Shown: positions 53,838 to 61,921 of the stretch, in pieces
How the letters are laid out: the number at the start of each line of letters is the position of its first letter
How positions within the stretch are numbered: the stretch's first letter is position 1
NCBI GenBank assembly: GCA_003222245.1
Contig: QHVH01000044.1
Coordinates: 37,751 to 101,750, forward strand
Length of the DNA: 64,000 nt
Direction: 5' to 3'
Source: Blastocatellia bacterium AA13
Lineage (GTDB): Bacteria; Acidobacteriota; Blastocatellia; UBA7656
The notes under the pieces: model-generated
The model's input: the letters and a program-made list of their open reading frames with translations, nothing else
Database searches by the model: none
Told to the model about the DNA's origin: nothing
Translations under genes and position numbers: made by a program

Positions 53838-56648
53838 TCAAAAACTAAACCGTATACCCATCTCGATCTGGCGTGGACCAAGCGCCCCGTTCGCCCTGCC
53901 AAAAAAAGGAGACGCCAGCACGCCGTTGAATCCAACGACATTCGTGTGATTGAGGACGTTGCTCGCGCGCGCGTTGACAGTCAGCAGGTAACGATGGTCG
54001 CCGGCGCCGCTCGCCTTGCCTAAAGCGAAGGCGCGGCTCACGTCCACATCCAGTGTCATCGTGAAGGGATTCGTCCCCGTGTTTCGACCCAGATTCCCCC
54101 CCACCACGCCGGGATCGAACGCGCCGTACGACGTCACTATGGCGTTTGGGTTGTCGAGACCGGTAATGCCGGGCCGGTCGTTGAAATTGCCGTCGCCGTT
54201 GTTATCGCGGCCGGTCGTTATGTTGAACGGCGTGCCGGAAGCAAGACTCAGCGCCGTCGACGCCCGAACCTTCAGCGGAAGATTCAAAGTCCCGCCGAGG
54301 AAGCCCCGGTGGCTGGCCTGCCACGTTGGCCGCGCCCACTCGCCGCTTATGTTGTTGCTGGATTGCGGAAGCATCAGAGCGCTGTCTGTATCCGATTTGA
54401 AATTAAAGAACAGGTACCCGGAATAAAGGTTGAAGAATCTGTTGCCGGACTGATTGACGCCCACGAAGATCACCTGCCCACGCACTTTTCCGCTGGACTC
54501 GAATCGCAGAATGTTCTCTTCGACTCCAAGCGGCCGCAGGTTGGTTCCCAACAGTGGCGCATTGATGTTGCGCGACCGGAGCACCGACCAGTTACGCGTC
54601 CAGTACTGGCTAAACTCGATCTTCCATCCCCCTCGCAACTGCCGCTCGAATCCAAACTGGATCTGAAGCGTCGCCGGAGGGCGCAATGCGGCATCCAATC
54701 TGCGCAAGGTCGGAATCAGTGTAACGGGCGCACCGCTGACAAACGGATTCGGGAATCCCGGCGAATCTATTATGAACTGCTGCTGCTGGGCGCCATTCAG
54801 GCGAAGCGATTCGAGAGTGAGAGAGTCCGGCAGACGGTCATAAAATATTCCAGCCCTCGCCCGCAGCACCCATCGCCGGTTCTTGTCAGGTGAATAAGCC
54901 ACGCCGATGCGCGGAGCCAGGCGGAACGTGTCCGACGGACTAGTCTGTCCTTCGTAGCGCAGGCCGAAGCTCAGCGCCAGGTTCGGGAGCAATCTCCACT
55001 CATCCTGGGCGAAACCGGCCATTGTCCATTGCGTAACCGAATTGGTTGCGTTGCCAACGGTTGTCGAGAACCTCGTCGGCACTCCTCCAGGAAGCCCAAG
55101 AAGGGTCCTTCGGTATTGCTCCAATCCGGTTATGTTGACCAGTACAGGCCCGGCCGGTCCCGACACGATCCCATCCTGGGAATCCAACTCGGGAGCGACC
55201 GTGCCGCCAAAAAGAAACATCCCGTTGTCGCTGCGCGACTCCTTTGTGTACTTGAAGAATATCTGCGCGCCTAATTTCAGGTTGTGTTTGCCGGCGACTA
55301 TGGAAAGACTGTCGGCGGCTTCGATCCGGCCTTCATCATGATTCAAAGAGTGGTTGGGCGCGCCGCCCGAGGTGAACGATCCCAATACCGATATGGCCGG
55401 CGAATCGGACACCGCGCTCTGGGTGAGGCGTCTCAAGGTCAAGCCGAGTCTCGCCTCATTAAAAATCGACTTGCTAAGAATGGCTGTTTCGGTGAAACGC
55501 AAGCCATTCGAGGTAAGGCTGATGTCGACACCGCGCTCGGGCAGGTTGAATGCGCCTACGCCCTGGTTGCCCAGCTTATTCGAATTAGTTTCGAAGCGCG
55601 CGATCAGCGTGTTCGAGTTGTTGATCTGCCAGTCGGCGCGGATCGATCCCAGGTAAAGCCTCTGCGGAACCGCGACATTGGCGGCCAGCGGCGTCGGCCT
55701 GTTCCGGCTGTCGAGTACGATCGCGTTGACCGGCGCCGATTCATTGATATTCCTGCCCTCGATATCAATAAGAAACCCGACGCGCTTCGGCACTATGGGG
55801 CCGCCGAGCTGGAAGCCATAGCGTCGCGTTGACGAATCGGGCCTGCTGGGCGCGAAGGCATTCCGGGCGTTGAACACTGCGTTGTTGGTGTTGTAAAAAG
55901 CCGAGCCCTGGAATGATGTGGCGCCGGGCTTGGTATAAATCTCGATTCGGCCGCCCTGGTACGGGGCCTTGTCATACTCCGATGAAAACAGGTCTGGATT
56001 GATGCGCACTTCGCGAATCGATGATTTTGGCGGGAGCCGGCCTTCGTTTAGAAACCCATCTACCGTAACCACAGCCGAGCCGGGCGCGCTTCCGGAGGAA
56101 GTCGCCAACTGCTGCAATCGTTCGCTCAGTTGGTCCGGGTCGTCGGGCAGGGCCTTCAGGTCTTTTTCTTTGAGCACCTGAGAGCCGGCGGCGCTCTGCG
56201 GGTCGAGCGAGACTCCCCGGCCTGCCTCGATCAGAACGACTTCGTCCTTGATCTTAGGCGTGAGCACTACTGAAACTCGAGGAGACGCGGCGCCGGAACC
56301 CACCGCCAACGCCTGTTCCTGGCTTGCGAATCCGTCAGCCGAAATCGTCAAGGTGTAGCCGCCGTCTCCGAGACCGTTGAAGTGAAATCGCCCGCGGTCA
56401 TCGGTGGTAACCCCGCCGACTAGGGTTTGGCCTAGCCCCAGCAATACCTTTGCGCCGGCGATCGCATCGCCGTGTTGATCCAAAACACTACCGGCGACAT
56501 CTATGCGCCGCGCTTGCAGGCCGGCGACAGCCCCTGCATGAACCAACGTGAAAGCAAACACCGGAGCGAGCAGGGTGGCGAGGACTATAGACCAGACGTA
56601 CCAGCGAATCGTCGTTGTTCTCATTATTCGATTCGACTCGGCTGACAT
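53838..56648 (-). CDS. Oar-like TonB-dependent receptor with carboxypeptidase-regulatory domain
   Basis: A signal peptide is followed by a CarboxypepD_reg-like domain (RIDVAGSVLDQHGDAIAGAKVLL ... FHFNGLGDGGYTLTISADGF), a plug-like domain with VVTVDGFLNEGRL and a long C-terminal beta-barrel ending in a terminal Phe (IEMGIRFSF). At 936 residues it belongs to the Oar group typical of Acidobacteriota. It sits in the outer membrane and takes up a ligand using TonB energy. As the first gene of the minus-strand run it could be an importer of the peptide product or a separate nutrient receptor. Confidence 0.88.
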   Translation of the reverse strand: MSAESNRIMRTTTIRWYVWSIVLATLLAPVFAFTLVHAGAVAGLQARRIDVAGSVLDQHGDAIAGAKVLLGLGQTLVGGVTTDDRGRFHFNGLGDGGYTLTISADGFASQEQALAVGSGAASPRVSVVLTPKIKDEVVLIEAGRGVSLDPQSAAGSQVLKEKDLKALPDDPDQLSERLQQLATSSGSAPGSAVVTVDGFLNEGRLPPKSSIREVRINPDLFSSEYDKAPYQGGRIEIYTKPGATSFQGSAFYNTNNAVFNARNAFAPSRPDSSTRRYGFQLGGPIVPKRVGFLIDIEGRNINESAPVNAIVLDSRNRPTPLAANVAVPQRLYLGSIRADWQINNSNTLIARFETNSNKLGNQGVGAFNLPERGVDISLTSNGLRFTETAILSKSIFNEARLGLTLRRLTQSAVSDSPAISVLGSFTSGGAPNHSLNHDEGRIEAADSLSIVAGKHNLKLGAQIFFKYTKESRSDNGMFLFGGTVAPELDSQDGIVSGPAGPVLVNITGLEQYRRTLLGLPGGVPTRFSTTVGNATNSVTQWTMAGFAQDEWRLLPNLALSFGLRYEGQTSPSDTFRLAPRIGVAYSPDKNRRWVLRARAGIFYDRLPDSLTLESLRLNGAQQQQFIIDSPGFPNPFVSGAPVTLIPTLRRLDAALRPPATLQIQFGFERQLRGGWKIEFSQYWTRNWSVLRSRNINAPLLGTNLRPLGVEENILRFESSGKVRGQVIFVGVNQSGNRFFNLYSGYLFFNFKSDTDSALMLPQSSNNISGEWARPTWQASHRGFLGGTLNLPLKVRASTALSLASGTPFNITTGRDNNGDGNFNDRPGITGLDNPNAIVTSYGAFDPGVVGGNLGRNTGTNPFTMTLDVDVSRAFALGKASGAGDHRYLLTVNARASNVLNHTNVVGFNGVLASPFFGRANGALGPRQIEMGIRFSF

Positions 56649-57109
56649 ACCATTACCCTCCTGGCAACAAGTGCCCGCGAAAAGTTATTTGCTCCTCTAC
56701 TATGGTTCGTAGTCTATTGGGCGGGCTATTGCGCTACAACGATTTGAGCCTGGACGGTAGATATATCAGGCCGAGCAGGAGTCTAAACACGCCGATCCGT
56801 TGCGGGTTTTTAGCATCGAGAGCCACAAAACGCTAAACAGCTATAAGATAAGCGAAAGATCAATTGGTGGGCGCTGCTGTTTACCCCTTTCATGGGTTTA
56901 GGCCATCGGAGGACGAACCGTAGCTCCGCCACATTCTCGACAGTCAAGAGGCAAACAAGGCTAGACACGCTATGCGCCTCCCAGCATCGATTAGTACTGG
57001 CCTACACAAGAATGGCTCTGATTTCCGCAATTCCAATCACGCCAAAACTTGACCCGCGCCCTTCGCAGAGCCTTGCGCCTGCGTATACCTCCGCCGATAA
57101 TCCGTCCTT
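56649..57109. other. Divergent intergenic region
   Basis: No gene supported in 461 bases. It must contain promoters for the TonB receptor (leftward) and for the AsnB-like locus (rightward). No boxes were chosen with confidence. Confidence 0.4.
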
Positions 57110-57760
57110 ATGCGGGAAGGCGCTTCGTCAGAAACCAGGCTCAATGAGGTTCAACTCGGACAGGTAGTAGCCGAACTCTCTCGTCTCGCGCAAGAGCGCC
57201 AGGATCAGCAGGCGCGCGGACTCGACCGCGACCAGGTCAATCAGGTCCTGAAGGAGCTTGATCTCCCAATCGACCTGCTTGATACGGCAATGGAACAGTT
57301 GCGGAAGCGTGAGGAGATTGCCAGGCAACGTCGAAAGCGTATCCTGTTGTCCATTTCGGCGATTGGCCTCGTCATCGTAATCATCGCCTCGATTTTTCTG
57401 TTCTCCGCTCATCGAAGCGCAATCTACTCACATGTCTCCGCCGACCAGGGCCGCATCACTCGAGCGGCGGATGATGGAGGAGATATGGGCAAGGTGATGC
57501 GCGATGGACAGGATGTTGTTTATCACGTCGTGTTGCGAGACGTTCCGCTGAATGAAACGCTCTCGCTCTCCTGTCGCTGGCTCGATCCCGCGGGGAAAAT
57601 CTTTCACGAGAACCACTGGCAGACCAAGACCACGGATAAATCTACGTGGCCGACCTTTGCCCGATGCCGGCTGGGTTCCGCCGCGCCGTCAGGACAATGG
57701 ACGGTCGAGCTCTCATTCGACGGACGCATTCTGAGCACAACCACGTTTCAGGTCGAGTAA
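57110..57760 (+). CDS. Single-pass membrane protein of unknown function
   Basis: The cytoplasmic N-terminus (residues 1-80) is helical with charged heptads (QVVAELSRLAQERQDQQ, DLLDTAMEQLRKREEIARQ). One membrane helix (LLSISAIGLVIVIIASIFLF) leads to an outside domain with beta wording (VVYHVVLRDVPLNETLSLSCRW, APSGQWTVELSFDGRILSTT), like an Ig-type fold. The domain is not recognised further. It stops five bases before the AsnB-like gene and is likely co-transcribed. Confidence 0.7.
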   Translation: MREGASSETRLNEVQLGQVVAELSRLAQERQDQQARGLDRDQVNQVLKELDLPIDLLDTAMEQLRKREEIARQRRKRILLSISAIGLVIVIIASIFLFSAHRSAIYSHVSADQGRITRAADDGGDMGKVMRDGQDVVYHVVLRDVPLNETLSLSCRWLDPAGKIFHENHWQTKTTDKSTWPTFARCRLGSAAPSGQWTVELSFDGRILSTTTFQVE

Positions 57761-57765
57761 CAGCT

Positions 57766-59532
57766 ATGGGCAGAGTCTTGGGATATTGGGGCCTCGAACC
57801 TCTATTCAGTCATACCGATTTCCGCGTCAGGGTCCTAAGCCTGAGCCATGGCGAAGCGCGCGGCGACGGGAGACTCTTATCCGCGATGCCCCTTCGTCCG
57901 AGCCATAAAGGCGCAGCACTGGGGGCGGTCGCCTGCTGGGGCAATAACGCAAGTATTGAAGATGGCCGGCCTGCCGTAATTTCGCTCTCGACGTCAGGCG
58001 TCCACGGGCATTCGGACATTCGAATCGAATTGGACAGATCGCAGCTCAAGCTGAGCCGCGATGCATTTGGGCGGGCCGCGTTGTACTGGACGCGCCGTGA
58101 AGAGACGATCTGGTTCGCTTCTCATCTGGAACTATTGATCTCGATCCTGAAACTCGAAGACATCTCAGCCGAGGCCCTGTACGGCTACGGCTGCTTTTCG
58201 TTTATTCCGGCGCCTCTGTCTCCGATCGAAGATGTATTCTCGGTCGATGCGGGCTGCGAAAGAACATGGAGCGTCGAAAAAGATGAAAGCGGCTCGACTC
58301 TTTGTCCGACCTTCAGCCGCCTGAACGAATGGATTGAGCCTGAAGATCAAATCAGCGATGAACGCCAAGCAACCGCGTCGCTTAGCAATTTGCTCGAAGA
58401 TGCGATTCATAGACAGCTTGATCCCTTGCCTTCGGAGCCCGTGGGCGTATTTCTGTCGGGCGGCCTGGATTCTTCGATCACAGCGGCGCTGCTGGTCAGG
58501 GCAGGGATAAAGGTCAGAGCTTACACGCTCGACTTTGGGAATTATGGATTCCCGGAATGGAGATGCGCGGAGTCGGTCGCGAATCATCTTTCAATCCCGC
58601 TAGTGAAGGTACCCGCGGACCCGCCGCATATCATACGCGCGATAAGCGCGACGGCCGCCGCACTCGACGTTCCATACGGCGACGGAGTAACCGCGCCCCT
58701 CTTTCTGCTCGGCGAAGCGGCGAAAAAAGATACTTCGATTGTATTCAACGGCGAAGGCGGTGATCAGCTCTTCGGCGGTTGGACCAACAAACCGCTCATC
58801 GCATCGAGCGTGTACGGAAGCTGCCATCCGGACGGCGATGACTTCCGACGCGAGTATCTTCGGACGTTTCATCGGCTTTACGGCTACGAGCGATCCGTGT
58901 ATACGGATAACATTCTCGCGGCAACCGCCGGACTCCTTCCCGGCCATTGGATTGACGAGGCGATTGACGATAGCCGAACGCATACGATGCTGCATCGACT
59001 GCGCCGCGCGAATCTAATGATTAAAGGAGCTCAGAACATTCAGCCGAGAGCGACCGATCTGGCATCCGTTCACGGCCTGATGGTTCGCACGCCATTTTGC
59101 GATCGGGAGTTGGCAGACTGGACTTTTAACATCTCGGGCGATTTATGGCTGCGCGGCGCCTGCGAAAAATACCTGCTCAAGCGCGCCGTCGAAGCGTGGC
59201 TGCCGCCGGATATCGTTTGGCGCGCAAAACGCGGAATGGGCGTACCGTTAACGGCGTGGCTTCTTGGGCCTCTGTGGCGCAACCTCCGGGCGTGGTTGCG
59301 GCCGGCCTCCTTGAAAAAAGAAGGATGCTTCCGACCGGACGTAGCCTGGCGATTGGCAAAAGGTGATTTTGGAGCACACGTTCAGGGACGTCGCATAGGA
59401 GAGAATCTATGGCTGCTGCTGATGTGGCAGGCCTGGAAAAAAGCCCATCTCGACACGAGTGTAGACTTCGATCTCTTCGGGATTTCAAGCCTGTGGAAGG
59501 AGTTCAGATTGCGGTATCACGAGAGCGTGTAA
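57766..59532 (+). CDS. Asparagine-synthetase-like amide ligase with degenerate N-terminus
   Basis: The ATG at 57766 is chosen; a longer frame overlaps the previous gene. The C-terminal half is an AsnB-type ATP-pyrophosphatase domain with the PP-loop VFLSGGLDSSITAALLVRAG and GEGGDQLFGGW. The N-terminal half has an AsnB-like layout but starts MGRVLG and lacks the catalytic Cys2 of a glutaminase domain. It would thus use another amine donor, as in beta-lactam synthetases and lasso-peptide cyclases. Its stop overlaps the following gene in TAATG. Confidence 0.85.
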   Translation: MGRVLGYWGLEPLFSHTDFRVRVLSLSHGEARGDGRLLSAMPLRPSHKGAALGAVACWGNNASIEDGRPAVISLSTSGVHGHSDIRIELDRSQLKLSRDAFGRAALYWTRREETIWFASHLELLISILKLEDISAEALYGYGCFSFIPAPLSPIEDVFSVDAGCERTWSVEKDESGSTLCPTFSRLNEWIEPEDQISDERQATASLSNLLEDAIHRQLDPLPSEPVGVFLSGGLDSSITAALLVRAGIKVRAYTLDFGNYGFPEWRCAESVANHLSIPLVKVPADPPHIIRAISATAAALDVPYGDGVTAPLFLLGEAAKKDTSIVFNGEGGDQLFGGWTNKPLIASSVYGSCHPDGDDFRREYLRTFHRLYGYERSVYTDNILAATAGLLPGHWIDEAIDDSRTHTMLHRLRRANLMIKGAQNIQPRATDLASVHGLMVRTPFCDRELADWTFNISGDLWLRGACEKYLLKRAVEAWLPPDIVWRAKRGMGVPLTAWLLGPLWRNLRAWLRPASLKKEGCFRPDVAWRLAKGDFGAHVQGRRIGENLWLLLMWQAWKKAHLDTSVDFDLFGISSLWKEFRLRYHESV

Positions 59533-60752
59533 TGAGCTCGATAATAGCGCCCGACAAACCAGCATTACCCGAAACTCGACTGACTCGCTCGCTCGCGAGG
59601 GAGTTACTCGAGGAATACGGGTCTCCATTGTACGTTTACGATGCGCAGGTCCTTCGAGCGACGATTGAACAAATCTCCGAGGCGGTGAATTACCCGCGGA
59701 CTCGGTTCTGTTTTGCCAGCGTGACAAACGGCAACACGTCTCTCCTGCGAATCTTCAGAGAGCACAACTGGGGGCTGCACGCGAATACGCCGGGCGATGT
59801 TCATCTGGGTTTGAACGCCGGCTTCGCGCCGGCCGAGATCGTCTATAGCGGAAGCAATCTCAATCGAGACGAAATGAGGCTGATGCTCGAGCGCGAGATC
59901 GGCATTTTGAATCTGGACAGCCTGGCGCAATTGGAAATGCTCCGCGAATTGCAGCGGCATCGAACAAAATCCCCACGTTCGCGCGTAGGCCTCAGGTTGA
60001 ATCTTCCGGAAATCACGGGCGAAACTCGCATCGGAGTCGGTGCGCACGAGCTTGCTGACGCAGTGAAGATTGCAAATTCGGCGGGACTAAAACTGAGCGG
60101 AGTTCATTTCTATCGCGGCACCGCTACCAACTCAACTTCAGCCTTTGCGGATTCGATAGCAACGGTATGCCAGGCTGGAGCCCTATTGCCGGATTGGGAG
60201 TATCTGGATTTTGGCGGCGGGTTCGGATATCCGTACAACGCCAATCGATCAGCATTTGATTGGTCGACATTCGGAGCGGAATTGGAACGGCGGATGCGCG
60301 CGCTCAGCCGTCCCGTCGAGTTGATCATCGAGCCGGGCCGCTCCGCGATAGCTGGATGCGGCACATTGCTGACGCGGGTCGTCTCGGTAAAGCGGCAAGG
60401 TGAAAAGCAGATCGTAGGCGTGGATACTTCAGTCGTGAACATCGCCGTGCTCAGCGTTCACGGAGGTCACAGGCGGATTCAATCGATGACGTCGGATGTC
60501 GGCGAAGACTTGATTACCGATGTCTGCGGCAACACGACTTTCTCGCGGGATTATCTGGGCCGAAACTGCCGGCTGCCTCGCCTGCAAATCGACGATGCCC
60601 TCGCGATTCTCGACGTAGGCGCATATGGCTACGCGATGTCGTCACATTTCCTGCACAGGCCGCGACCAGCCGAGGTAATCATCGAGAACGGAACTCACCG
60701 GCTGATTCGGAGGCGCGAGGACTACACCGTTCTAACCGAGCATCAGGTTTAA
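59532..60752 (+). CDS. Fold-type III PLP-decarboxylase homologue lacking the PLP lysine
   Basis: The 406-residue protein has the ornithine/diaminopimelate decarboxylase fold: SPLYVYDAQVLRATIEQI at the start, LDFGGGFGYPY, LIIEPGRSAIAGCGTLL, the C-terminal VCGNTTFSRDYL and ILDVGAYGYAMSSHFLHRPRPAE. In the segment where the family has F-A-V-K-A-N, it reads FASVTNGN: the Schiff-base Lys is Val64 (GTG codon). It may be a pseudoenzyme or use a different residue. It is coupled to the AsnB-like gene by the TAATG overlap. Confidence 0.82.
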   Translation: MSSIIAPDKPALPETRLTRSLARELLEEYGSPLYVYDAQVLRATIEQISEAVNYPRTRFCFASVTNGNTSLLRIFREHNWGLHANTPGDVHLGLNAGFAPAEIVYSGSNLNRDEMRLMLEREIGILNLDSLAQLEMLRELQRHRTKSPRSRVGLRLNLPEITGETRIGVGAHELADAVKIANSAGLKLSGVHFYRGTATNSTSAFADSIATVCQAGALLPDWEYLDFGGGFGYPYNANRSAFDWSTFGAELERRMRALSRPVELIIEPGRSAIAGCGTLLTRVVSVKRQGEKQIVGVDTSVVNIAVLSVHGGHRRIQSMTSDVGEDLITDVCGNTTFSRDYLGRNCRLPRLQIDDALAILDVGAYGYAMSSHFLHRPRPAEVIIENGTHRLIRRREDYTVLTEHQV

Positions 60753-60799
60753 TAATCACAAACATATTGTTCAGCTAATCGGATCGGAGAACCTTTCAA

Positions 60800-61921
60800 G
60801 TGAAATGCATCAGGTGCGCAACGGATAACAACCTCAAGGACCGAACCGCCAGTGATGGGCGTTGTAAGTCGTGCAAGCATCCGATCACATTCGACCCGAA
60901 GCGAACACCAGGGATCGACTTCACTGATCGATTCTTCGCAAACGCGATTTCAGGGATATCAGTAAACGACACGCTCTTTTTCACACCCAAGCAATTCTTT
61001 TATTTCTTCAACGCCCGAAAGCAGAATCTAAAGAACCCACTGATCGGCGTTGGCTGCGCGGCGCTGGTATTGGGCGGCGTATTTCTTTTCGTTGGAATCC
61101 AGTCGGGCAATGCGGCGGCAATTACTCCGGGTCTAATGGTGTTTGCGGCCGGCGCTCTGCTGATGATTCCGAAAGTCAGAAACCGGCTTCGAAGAAATCG
61201 AGCGAAGGAAATTGCCGCGGCCCACGAGCAAACAGACAGATGGATCAAGGACTGGGCGCATAACAACGGCTTTCTCACAAAGCTGCTGCCGAACCCGGCT
61301 ATTAAAGGAGGGCCGGCTAAGGTGAGCCCAGACGTAACGCAGTACAGCTTTGACCGGCTTGTAGTATGCGAACACGCCTCGGTAGCACAGTTCCTGATAG
61401 CCAATAACTTTCACTTCGAGCACAACTGCGCCGTCTTGAGCATAGATAAATATCCACACAATCTGTTCGACACGATCATGGAGATGCTGAGGCGCAACCC
61501 TGAGTTAAAAGTCTATGCATTACACGACGCCAGTCCGACGGGTATTCAACTGACGCACAGACTCGTTTCTGATCCTGACTGGTTTCTCGGATCGAACGTG
61601 CGGATTCACGATCTCGGAATCTTACCCCGCCAGATAATCGACAGGTCTGTATTCGTTCGCACGTCTCCCGCGTATGCGAATGCCGCTTCCGGCGCGCTCG
61701 CCACTCCCGCGGGCCGGAGTATGCGCCCGGAAGAAGGCCAGTGGCTCCGCGAAGGCAAGTACGTCGAGCTTGAATCGGTCAGTCCACACGTACTCCTGCG
61801 GGTGGTTACTCAGGGCATAGCTCGAAGCAGAGTTCCGGGCGCCGGGGACGCGCTGGCGCCGTTGTCTACTATGTCGTACGGCGACGATATTTATATATTT
61901 GCCTATGACAGCTTCGGCTGA
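60800..61921 (+). CDS. Zinc-ribbon membrane protein with Toprim-like domain
   Basis: An N-terminal zinc ribbon (MKCIRCATDN, DGRCKSCKHP) is followed by two membrane helices at about 77-110 (LIGVGCAALVLGGVFLFVGI, GLMVFAAGALLMIPKV). The C-terminal half has a Toprim-like pattern: Glu in LVVCEHASVAQFLIAN and then VYALHDASPTGIQLTHRL, similar to the E...DxD arrangement in topoisomerase/primase folds. The second Asp is replaced by Ser. The last 19 bases overlap the convergent AsnB-like gene. Function unknown. Confidence 0.7.
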   Translation: MKCIRCATDNNLKDRTASDGRCKSCKHPITFDPKRTPGIDFTDRFFANAISGISVNDTLFFTPKQFFYFFNARKQNLKNPLIGVGCAALVLGGVFLFVGIQSGNAAAITPGLMVFAAGALLMIPKVRNRLRRNRAKEIAAAHEQTDRWIKDWAHNNGFLTKLLPNPAIKGGPAKVSPDVTQYSFDRLVVCEHASVAQFLIANNFHFEHNCAVLSIDKYPHNLFDTIMEMLRRNPELKVYALHDASPTGIQLTHRLVSDPDWFLGSNVRIHDLGILPRQIIDRSVFVRTSPAYANAASGALATPAGRSMRPEEGQWLREGKYVELESVSPHVLLRVVTQGIARSRVPGAGDALAPLSTMSYGDDIYIFAYDSFG

